Below, piece by piece: positions 7,128 through 16,747 of a stretch of DNA of 64,000 nucleotides. A program made the position numbers and the translations under genes. How positions within the stretch are numbered: the stretch's first letter is position 1; every line of letters begins with the position of its first letter. The notes under the pieces are model-generated. The model was not told where the DNA came from and did no database searches. It saw only the letters and a list, made by a program, of their open reading frames with translations. The stretch is from Bacterioplanes sanyensis (lineage in GTDB: Bacteria; Pseudomonadota; Gammaproteobacteria; Pseudomonadales; Oceanobacteraceae): NCBI RefSeq assembly GCF_014652515.1, contig NZ_BMYY01000011.1, positions 1,652-65,651 of the forward strand, written 5' to 3'.

Positions 7128-10100
7128 ATGGTGTTATCGGAAATATCCATTCGTCGCCCAGTGCTGGCCACGGTGATGAGTTTGCTGATCTTGTTGGTTG
7201 GCCTCATCGCTTACGAGCGTTTGACGGTGCGCGAATACCCCAACATTGATGTGCCGACGGTGTCGGTAGAAACCATTTACGACGGTGCCAATGCCAGCAT
7301 TGTCGAATCGCAGGTGACCAATGTGCTGGAGGATTCGTTGTCCGGCATTGAGGGCATCGATTTTATGACCTCGTCGTCCAGCTCAGGTAAAAGTCAGATC
7401 ACCATCAACTTTAACCTCGATCGCGACGCCGATACCGCGGCGTCGGATGTGCGTGACCGGGTAGGGCGTGTGCGTGGCTTGTTGCCCGACGACATCGATG
7501 AGCCGGTGGTGGCGAAAGTAGAAGCCAACGCTCAGCCGATTATGTATCTGGCGTTTTCTAGCCCCAACCATACCCCGTTGGAAATGACGGATTTTGCTGA
7601 CCGTTTGGTAAAAGACCGGCTGCAAACGGTGAAAGGCGTTGCGCAGGTGCGTATTTTTGGTGAGCGTCGCTACGCCATGCGCATCTGGCTGGATAAACAA
7701 CGCATGGCCGCCTACGGCGTAACCGTGGTCGACATTGCCAATGCATTGCGCAGTCAGAACTTGGAAGTGCCGTCCGGCAGCATTCGCTCACAAACCCGTG
7801 AGTTTACCGTGCTGGCGCAAACGGATCTGACTCAGCCTCAGCAATTTGAGCAAGTGATTTTGCGCGATGACGATGGCTACCTAGTGCGTCTTTCTGACGT
7901 GGCTCGTGTACGCATTGGCTCGGAGCAAGATCGCGGCAGCGTGCGTTTTAATGGCGAAACTGCCGTTGCACTCGGGGTTGTAAAGCAGTCGGTGGCTAAC
8001 CCGTTGGATGTGTCGGCAGGCATTCGTGAAATGATTCCATCGGTGGAGTCGATGCTGCCCGAGGGCATGGAAATTCAGGTGGCGTACGATTCGTCCATCT
8101 TTATCGATCGCTCGATTAAAGCCGTATACAGCACCATTATCGAAGCAGCGATTTTGGTGATTTTGGTGATTTTCCTGTTCTTGCGTTCTGCGCGAGCGAC
8201 CTTGATTCCACTGGTGACCATTCCGGTGTCCTTGATTGGTTCGTTCATCTTTATGTTCGCGCTGGGCTACTCCATCAACACCTTGACCTTGCTTGCCATC
8301 GTGATGGCCATTGGCCTGGTGGTGGACGACGCCATCGTCATGCTGGAGAACATTTATCGCCACGTTGAAGAGGGCATGCACCCGATTCAGGCGGCGTTTA
8401 AAGGCTCGAAAGAAATCGGCTTTGCCGTCATCGCCATGACCATCACCCTGGTGGCGGTGTTTGCGCCCATTGCCTTTACCGAAGGCCGTACCGGCAAGTT
8501 GTTTGCTGAGTTTGCTTTGACTTTGGCCAGTGCGGTGTTGGTGTCCGGTTTTGTGGCACTGACCTTGTCGCCCATGATGTGCTCGCGTTTGCTGAAACAT
8601 GAAAACCACGGCAAATTCTATTTGTGGGGTGAGCGCGTATTGGATGGCATGGCAGACGCTTATCGTCGCTCGCTCAAGGTCTCGTTAAAAGCGCGTCCAG
8701 TGGTGCTGGCCATTGGTTTGGCTTGCTTGGTGGGGTTGTATTTCAGCTTTACCAGCTTGAAATCTGAGCTCTCACCGACGGAAGACCGTGGCACCATCAT
8801 TGGCTTTGGTATTGGCCCAGAAGGCTCGACCACCGAGTTTTTGGATCGCTACAGCCGCCAGTTGGAAGGCGTGTTCTCCGGCGTGCCAGAGGTGGAGCGC
8901 TACTTCGTTATCACTGGCCTGTTCCCTACCGAGAGCAACATCATTGCCTTTGCTGGCCTGCAAGATTGGGATGAGCGCGCGCGTCCAGCGCAAGCCATTG
9001 CCGGCGAGCTACGTGGCCCTATGTTTGCGGGCATTCCAGGCATTATGTCGTTTCCGGTGTTGCCGGCATCGTTGGGGCAAAGCCCAATTGCACGCCCAGT
9101 GGAGTTGGTGATTCAGTCAACCGGCGACTTTGCCGACTTGCAACGCTTGGTCGGTGCGGTAATGGGCAAGGTGTACGCCAGTGGCAAGTTGGCCAACCCG
9201 GATGTCGATTTGAAGCTCAACAAGCCTGAGCTGGTGGTCAATGTGAACCGCGATAAAGCCGCGGCTGTGGGTGTGCAAATCACCGACATCACCAGCACGC
9301 TATCGACCTTGCTGGGCGGCACCACGGTCAACCGCTATCGCCAGGGCAATGAGCAGTACGATGTCATTGTTAAAGTTGAAGACAGTGCCCGTACCACGCC
9401 AGAAGCGCTGAGCGAGATTTATGTGCGCAACAACACTGGCGTCATGGTGCAGCTGTCGAACCTGGTCACGGTGACTGAGTCGGTGGCGCCGAAAGAGCTG
9501 AACCACTTTAACAAGTTACGTTCGGCCACCATTCAGGCCAGCTTGACGCCTGGCATCACCCAAGGTGAAGCGCTGACTTGGCTGCGCAGTGTGGTGGAGG
9601 AGACCGCCGCTGACATGGATATTCAGGGCATTCAGTTCGATTACGGCGGCCAAGCTCGCGAGTACATCGAATCTGGCAATACTCTGATGGTCACCTTCGT
9701 ATTGGCACTGGGCTTTATTTACCTGGTGTTGGCCGCGCAGTTTGAGAGTTTCCGCTCGCCCATGGTCATTATGCTAACCGTGCCGCTGGCGATTTTGGGT
9801 GCCTTGCTGACCATGCACATGACCGGCGGTACGCTCAACGTTTATAGCCAGATTGGCCTGATTACCTTGATTGGTCTGATTACCAAGCACGGGATCTTAA
9901 TGACGGAGTTTGCCAACCAGCTGCGTGAGCAGGGCAAAGAGAAGTTCGAAGCCATTATCGAAGGCTCGGTATTGCGTTTGCGCCCTATCTTGATGACCGC
10001 AGGCTCCATGGTGCTGGGTACCTTGCCGCTGGCAATGGCCACCGGTGCCGGTGCCGAGGGCCGTCAGGAAATTGGCTGGGTCATTGTCGGTGGTATGACC

Positions 10101-10193
10101 TTTGGTACCTTGCTGACGCTGTACGTGGTGCCCACCATGTACACCTACATCGTGCGCTCCATGCCGCATTTGGTCGAGCCTGATTACGACTGA
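7128..10193 (+). CDS. RND multidrug efflux permease (HAE-1 family)
   Basis: A 1021-residue inner-membrane proton antiporter of the AcrB/MexB superfamily with the standard duplicated layout: TM1, large periplasmic loop, TM2-6, TM7, second loop, TM8-12. The proton-relay residues are present: the Asp-Asp pair in GLVVDDAIVM of TM4 and the Lys in GLITKHGILMTEF of TM10, which mark it as a drug (HAE-1) rather than heavy-metal pump. It follows the adaptor by 14 bases with AAGGAG upstream and ends before a strong terminator. Substrate range cannot be deduced. It would need to borrow a TolC-type channel encoded elsewhere. Confidence 0.93.
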   Translation: MVLSEISIRRPVLATVMSLLILLVGLIAYERLTVREYPNIDVPTVSVETIYDGANASIVESQVTNVLEDSLSGIEGIDFMTSSSSSGKSQITINFNLDRDADTAASDVRDRVGRVRGLLPDDIDEPVVAKVEANAQPIMYLAFSSPNHTPLEMTDFADRLVKDRLQTVKGVAQVRIFGERRYAMRIWLDKQRMAAYGVTVVDIANALRSQNLEVPSGSIRSQTREFTVLAQTDLTQPQQFEQVILRDDDGYLVRLSDVARVRIGSEQDRGSVRFNGETAVALGVVKQSVANPLDVSAGIREMIPSVESMLPEGMEIQVAYDSSIFIDRSIKAVYSTIIEAAILVILVIFLFLRSARATLIPLVTIPVSLIGSFIFMFALGYSINTLTLLAIVMAIGLVVDDAIVMLENIYRHVEEGMHPIQAAFKGSKEIGFAVIAMTITLVAVFAPIAFTEGRTGKLFAEFALTLASAVLVSGFVALTLSPMMCSRLLKHENHGKFYLWGERVLDGMADAYRRSLKVSLKARPVVLAIGLACLVGLYFSFTSLKSELSPTEDRGTIIGFGIGPEGSTTEFLDRYSRQLEGVFSGVPEVERYFVITGLFPTESNIIAFAGLQDWDERARPAQAIAGELRGPMFAGIPGIMSFPVLPASLGQSPIARPVELVIQSTGDFADLQRLVGAVMGKVYASGKLANPDVDLKLNKPELVVNVNRDKAAAVGVQITDITSTLSTLLGGTTVNRYRQGNEQYDVIVKVEDSARTTPEALSEIYVRNNTGVMVQLSNLVTVTESVAPKELNHFNKLRSATIQASLTPGITQGEALTWLRSVVEETAADMDIQGIQFDYGGQAREYIESGNTLMVTFVLALGFIYLVLAAQFESFRSPMVIMLTVPLAILGALLTMHMTGGTLNVYSQIGLITLIGLITKHGILMTEFANQLREQGKEKFEAIIEGSVLRLRPILMTAGSMVLGTLPLAMATGAGAEGRQEIGWVIVGGMTFGTLLTLYVVPTMYTYIVRSMPHLVEPDYD

Positions 10194-10221
10194 ACTGGCT
10201 CGGCCTAGGTTGAGCAAAACC

Positions 10222-10248
10222 AAGCCGGCGCCTGACGCCGGCTTTTTT
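10222..10248 (+). terminator. Terminator of the RND operon
   Basis: AAGCCGGCG (10222-10230) pairs perfectly with CGCCGGCTT (10236-10244) over a five-base loop, followed by a T-run. Confidence 0.9.
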
Positions 10249-10327
10249 GTGCTCATTCATGGCGACATTGGTCACGTCAGAGGCGCATGCTAGAGTAGCC
10301 GCCTGTTAAAGCGAAGGATAAGAAGTG

Positions 10328-12517
10328 ATGCGTTTGCGCTGGATCGGCTGGCTGTTGGCGGTGATGGTCATTGTGCCTCTGCTGGGCTTGTATTTGGCTC
10401 CGGGGTTGGGGCTATGGTGGGCAGATCGCTGGTATCAGCAACAAGGCGACGGTTACGGCATTGATGCCGAGCGGTGGACCTTCTCGCCCTTTGCCGGTGA
10501 ACTGACTTTGCACCAACTGACCTTGCGCCATCCGGGCCATGCCAGCGGCGAGCAAACCCAACTGCAGCAGCTGCAACTGCAGTGGCACACGCCCTCTTTA
10601 TGGCAGCAATATCTGCACATTACCGACTTACAGCTGCTGGGGCTGACAGTGCAAGTCGAGCAAAGCGGCGACATCAATGCGCCCGAAAGTAAGCCGCAGC
10701 TGATGGTTGCTGGCCTTAACCTGCCATTAGCCGAAACCGGCGAGCCGCCTGCCGCAGCTGAAGCTGAAGCCGAAGAAGCCGCCCCTTTGGCGTGGCGTGT
10801 TCGCGTCGATCAATGGCAACTGACCCCTGATATTCGCTGGCGGGCCGCGCAAGCGCCGGCCAGCGCGGGTCAAGTGGCGCTGAGCCTGACTGGCAAAAAC
10901 CTGACTTGGCCCTTGAGCGAGGCCATGACGCACGAGCTGCAACTGCAATTGCGTGGTTTGAATCTCGATGGGCAGTTAACGGCCGATTTTAACTTGCACG
11001 TTCAAGGTCAGCTCGGCGCAGGCATGTCAGACTGGCAAGGTGACGTGCGTTTAAGTGAGGCGGCCCTGGCCCATAGCCAAGCGCCGCCCTTAGCGCTGGC
11101 TGAGTTGTCGTTGGCGCAATTGCGCTGGCAGCAGGCAAAGCCACAGGCTGCTGAACTTCAGTCGTTGCAGTTAGAGCAATTGCGCATTGGTGACAGCGAG
11201 CAACCCTTGCTGAGTTTGGCCAGCTACGCCGTCGATGAGTTGGCCTTGAGTGCCGAGCAAATTCGCACCGGCTGGCATGAATATCAGGGGCTGGAGCTGA
11301 ACCTCACGCTGGATGAGCAAGGTGAGCTGATTGGCTTGCCGCCCCAGTCACAGGCTGCTAATGCAGAGTTGGCCTCCGCAGCGCCAGAGCAGAGCGTTAC
11401 TGATGAGCCTGAGGCTCAGCAAACGCTATCTGAGCCAGCCGCGACCGAGTCAAACACACCTAGGCCAAGCACATCTGAGCCAAGCACGCCCAACATTGAG
11501 CTGGCTGGATTGCGCCAACGCGGTGAGCCATCGCGCCTTGAGCTGCGTGATGCGTCGGTGATGCCGACGCTGGAGCAAAGCGTGTCGATCAAAGCGTTGG
11601 AAGTGAGCCCGTTGCAATGGCAGGCCAGTGGCTCGCAACAGCCCAGTGGCTTGAAACAGCCCCTCGACTTTAACCTTGAGCTGGCATTGGACGACTACAA
11701 CCGTATTCACTCTCAAGGCAAGCTCACCACCTTTAAACGCGAGCAGGTGATTTTCCCGCAAGGCCAGCTCACCTTTACCGTGGAGCAGTTAAATCTGGTG
11801 CCGTATAACGGCTATCTCGCTCGGGCAATGGGCTATCACGCCGAGCGCGGCCAGCTTAACCTTAAGGCCGAAGTCGGCTTTGATGAGGGACAGCTGCAAG
11901 GTGATGTGGATATTTTGCTGCGCAATGCGCGCTTCGAGCCGGAAAATGATGCAGTCATCGAGCGGGTCAGCCAGCAAATATCGATGCCAGTGGATACGGC
12001 GTTGTCGCTGCTGCGTGACGATAACGGCAATATTCGCTTAAACGTGCCATTGTCGGGCGATTTAGCCAGCCCAGATGTTGGTTTAAATGATTTGAGCAAA
12101 CAGCTGGCGACCTTGGCGTTGCGCACAGCGACCATGCATTATTTAAAGCAAAGCCTAGTGCCTTACGGAACCTTGTTGAGCCTGGCGGATTATGCCGGCT
12201 CGAAGCTGATGGCCATACGCTTAGATGCCGTGGTGTTCAGCGCCGAGCAAGAGTCACTGAATGACCAGCAGCGCGCACAGCTCGATAAAGTCGCGGCCAT
12301 TATGCAAGAAAAAACCGAACTGGAATTAAAAGCGTGTCCGCAGTTTGCTAAAACCGATGCCCCAGATAACTGGCCAGCACTGGCCACTCAGCGTGCGCAA
12401 TGGATCAAGCAGTATTTGGCGCAGTCACAAGATGACAATGATCAAACCTTGGCGGCTCGCATTACCTTGTGCAAACCCGAGCTCGAAGAGCAGCATCAGG
12501 TGGTATTAGGTTTCTAG
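10328..12517 (+). CDS. DUF748 (AsmA-like) envelope protein
   Basis: A 729-residue protein anchored by one N-terminal membrane helix (WIGWLLAVMVIVPLLGLYLA). The rest is periplasmic and beta-rich, as in DUF748/AsmA-like proteins thought to build or move lipids between membranes. The recognisable DUF748 part is C-terminal (DDYNRIHSQGKL, then LVPYNGYLARAMGY and IRLNVPLSGDLASPDVGL). A Pro/Ser/Thr/Glu-rich low-complexity stretch (about residues 350-395) separates the halves. The C-terminus (EQESLNDQQRAQLDKVAAIM) resembles an OmpA-type tail. The ATG at 10328 is preferred over the GTG three bases earlier. It is monocistronic between two terminators. Confidence 0.8.
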   Translation: MRLRWIGWLLAVMVIVPLLGLYLAPGLGLWWADRWYQQQGDGYGIDAERWTFSPFAGELTLHQLTLRHPGHASGEQTQLQQLQLQWHTPSLWQQYLHITDLQLLGLTVQVEQSGDINAPESKPQLMVAGLNLPLAETGEPPAAAEAEAEEAAPLAWRVRVDQWQLTPDIRWRAAQAPASAGQVALSLTGKNLTWPLSEAMTHELQLQLRGLNLDGQLTADFNLHVQGQLGAGMSDWQGDVRLSEAALAHSQAPPLALAELSLAQLRWQQAKPQAAELQSLQLEQLRIGDSEQPLLSLASYAVDELALSAEQIRTGWHEYQGLELNLTLDEQGELIGLPPQSQAANAELASAAPEQSVTDEPEAQQTLSEPAATESNTPRPSTSEPSTPNIELAGLRQRGEPSRLELRDASVMPTLEQSVSIKALEVSPLQWQASGSQQPSGLKQPLDFNLELALDDYNRIHSQGKLTTFKREQVIFPQGQLTFTVEQLNLVPYNGYLARAMGYHAERGQLNLKAEVGFDEGQLQGDVDILLRNARFEPENDAVIERVSQQISMPVDTALSLLRDDNGNIRLNVPLSGDLASPDVGLNDLSKQLATLALRTATMHYLKQSLVPYGTLLSLADYAGSKLMAIRLDAVVFSAEQESLNDQQRAQLDKVAAIMQEKTELELKACPQFAKTDAPDNWPALATQRAQWIKQYLAQSQDDNDQTLAARITLCKPELEEQHQVVLGF

Positions 12518-12522
12518 TTGGG

Positions 12523-12558
12523 AATTAAACAAGGGCGCCTAGGCGCCCTTGTTTAATT
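12523..12558. terminator. Perfect 36-bp palindrome, bidirectional terminator
   Basis: AATTAAACAAGGGCGCCT (12523-12540) is followed directly by its exact reverse complement (12541-12558). A-rich and T-rich flanks make it usable in both directions, ending the DUF748 gene from the left and aapP from the right. It touches the last base of the aapP stop codon. Confidence 0.85.
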
Positions 12559-13331
12559 TAGTGCTCCAGAATCTGACTCAGGAATAACTGCAAGCGGTCG
12601 GTTTCTGGGTTGGCGAAGAATGTGTCAGGAGTGTTTTGCTCCACAATTTCGCCGCCGTCCATAAAGATCACTCTATCAGCAACTTTCTTGGCAAAGCCCA
12701 TTTCGTGGGTCACACACAGCATGGTCATGCCTTCTTCGGCCAGCTCGATCATGACATCGAGTACCTCTTTAACCATTTCTGGGTCCAGTGCTGAGGTTGG
12801 CTCATCGAACAACATGATTTGTGGTGACATGCACAGTGAGCGGGCAATCGCCACGCGTTGTTGCTGACCGCCAGACAGCTGGCCTGGGTATTTGCTTGCC
12901 TGATTGGCAATTTTAACCCGCTCCAGATATTTCATGGCGATGGCTTCGGCCTCGTCTTTGGGCTTTTTTTGCACCCAAATAGGCCCGAGGGTGAGGTTTT
13001 CTAAAATGGTCAAATGTGGAAATAGATTAAAGTGCTGAAACACCATGCCGACATCGCGGCGAATGGCTTCAATGTTTTTTACGTCATCAATCATTTCTAT
13101 GCCATCGACCACCAGTGAGCCCCGTTGGAACTCTTCCAGGCGATTGATGCAGCGAATCATGGTGGATTTACCAGACCCAGAAGGGCCGCAGATCACAATG
13201 CGCTCGCCTTTTTTGACGGTGAGGTTGATGTCTTTCAGCACATGGAAATCGCCATACCATTTGTTCAGGTCGGAAATGACGATGACGTCGTCCTGAGCTT
13301 CTTGTTCTGGGCGGTTGTTTACTTCAGTCAT
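12558..13331 (-). CDS. aapP: General L-amino-acid ABC transporter ATP-binding protein
   Basis: A 257-residue ATPase powering polar amino-acid uptake. Walker A is GPSGSGKST, the Q-loop is in [11 protein letters not shown], the ABC signature is LSGGQQQR, Walker B is [12 protein letters not shown] and the H-loop is [24 protein letters not shown] and [15 protein letters not shown] are typical of the GlnQ/AapP polar amino-acid subfamily. It is the last gene of aapJQMP, starting 12 bases after the permease gene stop, and ends in a bidirectional terminator. Confidence 0.93.
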   Translation of the reverse strand: MTEVNNRPEQEAQDDVIVISDLNKWYGDFHVLKDINLTVKKGERIVICGPSGSGKSTMIRCINRLEEFQRGSLVVDGIEMIDDVKNIEAIRRDVGMVFQHFNLFPHLTILENLTLGPIWVQKKPKDEAEAIAMKYLERVKIANQASKYPGQLSGGQQQRVAIARSLCMSPQIMLFDEPTSALDPEMVKEVLDVMIELAEEGMTMLCVTHEMGFAKKVADRVIFMDGGEIVEQNTPDTFFANPETDRLQLFLSQILEH

Positions 13332-13343
13332 GGTGTAATTCCG

Positions 13344-14468
13344 TCAAGATTGGTGGCTGGTATCCAGTTTTTTCTCGATGTTGGCGGCAACGCGCGACAT
13401 GCCAAAGCAGCATATCCAATACACCACGCCAACAAATAAATAGGCCTCGGTGGCATAGCCGCCCAGCCAGTTTGAGTTGGTTAAAGCGGTTTGTGCCGTG
13501 CTGAGCACCTCGAAAATACCAATGATCAGCAAGAAGGTGGTGTTCTTAAATAGCATGATCGAGGTGGCCAAAATGTTCGGCATAGAGACCTTGATCACCT
13601 GCGGCAAAATCACCAATAAGGTGGTTTGCCAATAGCTTAAGCCCAGCGCAGCGGAAGCTTCGTATTGGCCATTGGGGATGGCTTGAAAACCACCGCGATA
13701 AACCTCGGCCATGTAGCCGGCCATAAACAGGGTGAGCACGATCCACACCCGCAGTAGTTTGTCGACGTTAGTGCCTTCGGGGAAGAACAACGGCAACATG
13801 ACTGAGCCCATAAAGAACAAGGCCAGTACCGGCACGCCACGGAAAAACTCAATCAAAATAACGCTGATCGAGCGCGCCATTGGCATGTTAGAGCGGCGGC
13901 CAAGGGCCCATAAAAAGCCCAGCGGCATGCCGAGAATAATACTGGCAGAGGCCAGTAATAAGTTCAGCGAAAAGCCACCCCAAAAATCCGTGCTGACGTA
14001 TTCCAGCCCTAAGATACGACCATCCAAAATGGCGATGGCCACAAACGGAAAAATCACCAACAGCGCCAAGTCTAAGCGGTTACGCAAATGATGCGGCAGC
14101 CAGTAGGGTGACGATAGCACCAGTGCTAATAGCACCAGAGTCAGATTGATACGCCAGATCTCTGTGTCGGGAAATGAGCCATAAAACAGCTGCTGTGACC
14201 AAGCCTGAATAAATACCCAGCAAGCACCGCTGCTGGTGCAGTCTTGCTGCGTTGTGCCAGAAAAATCGGCTGACCACAAAAGCCAGTCCAGCAGCGGCGG
14301 AATCGCCCATAAAAAGAAAGCGACAATCACCAAGGTAGTGATGCTGTTCAGTGGGCCAGCAAACAGGTTGTTGCGCAGCCAGGCAATCGGGCCAGCGGCG
14401 GTAACGGGCGCCGGCTGTGACGGTTTGGGTTCAAATACCCGGGTAGTGTGATGGGAGCTACTGGACAT
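13344..14468 (-). CDS. aapM: General L-amino-acid ABC transporter permease AapM
   Basis: A 374-residue inner-membrane permease of the HisM/AapM type. After an extended N-terminal part with several hydrophobic segments it carries the binding-protein-dependent transport domain, including FRGVPVLALFFMGS and the EAA loop (EVYRGGFQAIPNGQYEAS AALGLS). The ATG at 14468 is preferred over the upstream GTG because GGAGAGA lies about 8 bases before it. It then follows the aapQ stop by a single base, indicating translational coupling. Confidence 0.92.
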   Translation of the reverse strand: MSSSSHHTTRVFEPKPSQPAPVTAAGPIAWLRNNLFAGPLNSITTLVIVAFFLWAIPPLLDWLLWSADFSGTTQQDCTSSGACWVFIQAWSQQLFYGSFPDTEIWRINLTLVLLALVLSSPYWLPHHLRNRLDLALLVIFPFVAIAILDGRILGLEYVSTDFWGGFSLNLLLASASIILGMPLGFLWALGRRSNMPMARSISVILIEFFRGVPVLALFFMGSVMLPLFFPEGTNVDKLLRVWIVLTLFMAGYMAEVYRGGFQAIPNGQYEASAALGLSYWQTTLLVILPQVIKVSMPNILATSIMLFKNTTFLLIIGIFEVLSTAQTALTNSNWLGGYATEAYLFVGVVYWICCFGMSRVAANIEKKLDTSHQS

Positions 14469-14469
14469 A

Positions 14470-15663
14470 CTATTTTCTCTCCACCAGGCTGACACGACGG
14501 TTAAACAGGTTCATGCACAAGGAAATGGTCATATTCACGGCGAAGTAAACCGCCAGAGTCATAAATACAATTTCAATGGCCTGGCCCGTTTGGTTGAGTG
14601 AGGTGCCGACAAACACGGTGAACAAATCTGGGTAACCGATGGCGGTCGCTAGGGTCGAGTTTTTCACCAGACTTTGATACTCACTGTTGAGCAATGGCAC
14701 AATCACGCGCATGGCTTGGGGCACAATGATCAGCTTCATGATTTTGCTTTCTTTTAGGCCAATGCTGCGGGCGGCTTCGGTTTGTCCGTGGGGCACGGCT
14801 TGAATGCCGGCGCGCACCGCTTCGGCAATAAAGGCTCCGGTGTACACCGTCAAGGCTAAGGCTAGGGCCATCAGTTCAGGGATTACGGTAATGCCGCCGC
14901 GAAAGTTAAAGCCGCGCAACTCTGGGTATTCAAAGGAAAAAGGCGCACCGCCGATCACGCTGGCCAGCGCGGGTAAAGCGATCAAGATGCCCAGTGACAA
15001 GCGCCATACCGGCAGCTGCACACCTTCGTCATCTTGGCGTTTTTTGGCGTAGCGGTGCAGCCAAATGATGGCGGCAATGGCAACGGCTACCGCGATGTAG
15101 AACACAGTAGCGCCGGCTTCTTCTACGGGGGCGGGTAAATACAAGCCACGAACGTTAAGGAAGACGGCCTCGCCCAGGCTCATGCTGTTTCTGGCGCTGG
15201 GTAGCGCCGCTAGAACAGCGAAGTACCAGAAGAAAATCTGTAATAGCAGTGGAATGTTGCGAAAGGTTTCCACGTAGGCAACGGCCAGTCGGGTAACCAG
15301 CCAGTTTTTGGAAAAATGGGCAACGCCCATAATAAAGCCGACCATGGTCGCCAACACTATGCCAACGGCCGACACCAAAATGGTGTTCAATAAGCCGACA
15401 AAGAAGGTTCGTAGGTAGGTGTCTGTGGCATCGTAGGGAATCAACGACATTAAAATGTCGAAGCCGGCGGTGGTGGTTAAAAAATCAAAGCCGGTTTTAA
15501 TGCCCCTAGCTTCCATGTTGGCCAAGGTGTTCGCAATGATTAAAAATACCAAGTACCCCAGTGTTGCCACCAGCAGAAGCTGATAAAACACGGCGCGTAC
15601 ATTGGGGTTGTTGTAGAACGCCGGAGCCGATTTGCTGCCTTCGGGGCGTTTGACTGCGCTCAT
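14470..15663 (-). CDS. aapQ: General L-amino-acid ABC transporter permease AapQ
   Basis: A 397-residue inner-membrane permease partnering AapM. It has the long AapQ-type insertion between the first transmembrane helices and the core. Family motifs are FRNIPLLLQIFFWYFAVLAALP and the EAA loop AEAVRAGIQAVPHGQTEAARSIGL. The ATG at 15663 (AGAGGA just upstream) is preferred over a TTG at 15684. A hairpin between aapJ and this gene may reduce its transcription relative to the binding protein. Confidence 0.92.
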   Translation of the reverse strand: MSAVKRPEGSKSAPAFYNNPNVRAVFYQLLLVATLGYLVFLIIANTLANMEARGIKTGFDFLTTTAGFDILMSLIPYDATDTYLRTFFVGLLNTILVSAVGIVLATMVGFIMGVAHFSKNWLVTRLAVAYVETFRNIPLLLQIFFWYFAVLAALPSARNSMSLGEAVFLNVRGLYLPAPVEEAGATVFYIAVAVAIAAIIWLHRYAKKRQDDEGVQLPVWRLSLGILIALPALASVIGGAPFSFEYPELRGFNFRGGITVIPELMALALALTVYTGAFIAEAVRAGIQAVPHGQTEAARSIGLKESKIMKLIIVPQAMRVIVPLLNSEYQSLVKNSTLATAIGYPDLFTVFVGTSLNQTGQAIEIVFMTLAVYFAVNMTISLCMNLFNRRVSLVERK

Positions 15664-15691
15664 AGTGTCCTCTCTTGGGCCCAATAATAAA

Positions 15692-15715
15692 GCCCGCCCT
15701 TAAAAAAGAGCGGGC
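15692..15715 (-). terminator. Hairpin between aapJ and aapQ (attenuator or mRNA-stabilising)
   Basis: On the minus strand GCCCGC (15715-15710) pairs with GCGGGC (15697-15692) across a U-rich loop, followed by TTTATTATT. Such hairpins after the binding-protein gene usually let the receptor be made in excess of the membrane subunits. The T-run is weak, so read-through is expected. Confidence 0.6.
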
Positions 15716-15733
15716 AAACTGTGTTAGCAGTGT

Positions 15734-16747
15734 TTAGCGAATTGGGTTGGAGTAGAGGATGCCGCCTTTATTCCATTGCGCATTAAGACCGCGTGCAATT
15801 TGCAGTGGTGAGGACATGCCAACATTGCGTTCAAAGATTTCGCCATAGTTGCCGACCTGCATGACAATGTTTTTAGCCCAGTCTTTGCTTAAGCCCATTT
15901 TTTCACCGCTGTCACCTGTGGTACCCAACAGACGCTGTTGCTCAGGGCTGCCGCTTTTGGCCATTTGCTCGGCGTTGGCGCTGGTAACGCCTAAATATTC
16001 GGCTTCAATCAGGGCGGCTAGGGACCATTTGACGATATTAAACCAAGCGTCGTCACCTTGGCGCACTACAGGGCCCAGTGGCTCTTTGGAAATCACTTCT
16101 GGCAATACCACGGCATCGGATGGGTTTTTCAGGCCAATGCGAATGGCGTACAGCTGTGACTGATCAGAAGTCAGCACGTCACAGCGGCCGCTTTCGAAAC
16201 CGGCGCGGGTTTGATCTGAGGTGTCGAACGTGACGGCGGTATATTCCATGTCATTGGCGCGGAAATAGTCGGCCAGGTTCAGCTCGGTGGTGGTACCGGC
16301 CTGAATACAGACTGCAGCGCCATTCAGCTCAAGAGCACTTTTAACCCCGATTTTTTTTGACACCATAAAACCTTGGCCGTCGTAATAGTTAACGCCAGCG
16401 AAGTTAAGCCCCAATGAGGTGTCGCGGGTATGAGTCCAGGTGGTGTTGCGCGACAAGACATCGACTTCGCCTGACTGCAGTGCGGTAAAACGCTCTTTGG
16501 CCGTTAATGGCTTGTAACTTACCTTGCTGGCATCACCTAACACAGCGGCTGCCACAGCTCGGCACACGTCAACATCCATGCCGCTCCATTGACCTTTTTC
16601 ATCTTTTTGCGAAAAACCTGCTAGGCCTGTGCTCACACCGCAAGAAAGGGTGCCGCGCTTTTTGACGTCCTCCAGCGTGCCCGCGGTGGCGGTGGTGCTG
16701 ATGCCCAGTGCCAGGGTGGCTGTCAGAATAGAAGCCAGTTTTTTCAT
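15734..16747 (-). CDS. aapJ: General L-amino-acid ABC transporter substrate-binding protein
   Basis: A 337-residue periplasmic receptor. A signal peptide covers about residues 1-22 (KKLASILTATLALGISTTATA), followed by LEDVKKRGTLSCGVSTGLAGFS, the standard opening of AapJ/BztA proteins. GMDVDVCRAVAAAVLGD and SGRCDVLTSDQSQLYAIR are further family signals. Length is typical. The ATG at 16747 with GGAGA upstream is preferred over an in-frame ATG at 16762 that lacks a ribosome binding site. First gene of aapJQMP; broad uptake of polar amino acids is expected. Confidence 0.93.
   Translation of the reverse strand: MKKLASILTATLALGISTTATAGTLEDVKKRGTLSCGVSTGLAGFSQKDEKGQWSGMDVDVCRAVAAAVLGDASKVSYKPLTAKERFTALQSGEVDVLSRNTTWTHTRDTSLGLNFAGVNYYDGQGFMVSKKIGVKSALELNGAAVCIQAGTTTELNLADYFRANDMEYTAVTFDTSDQTRAGFESGRCDVLTSDQSQLYAIRIGLKNPSDAVVLPEVISKEPLGPVVRQGDDAWFNIVKWSLAALIEAEYLGVTSANAEQMAKSGSPEQQRLLGTTGDSGEKMGLSKDWAKNIVMQVGNYGEIFERNVGMSSPLQIARGLNAQWNKGGILYSNPIR

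Noticed and set aside
7881-8609. Open frame of 242 codons opposite the RND permease gene
   Set aside because: The protein is Gln/His/Gly-rich low complexity, typical of an antisense shadow of transmembrane coding sequence.
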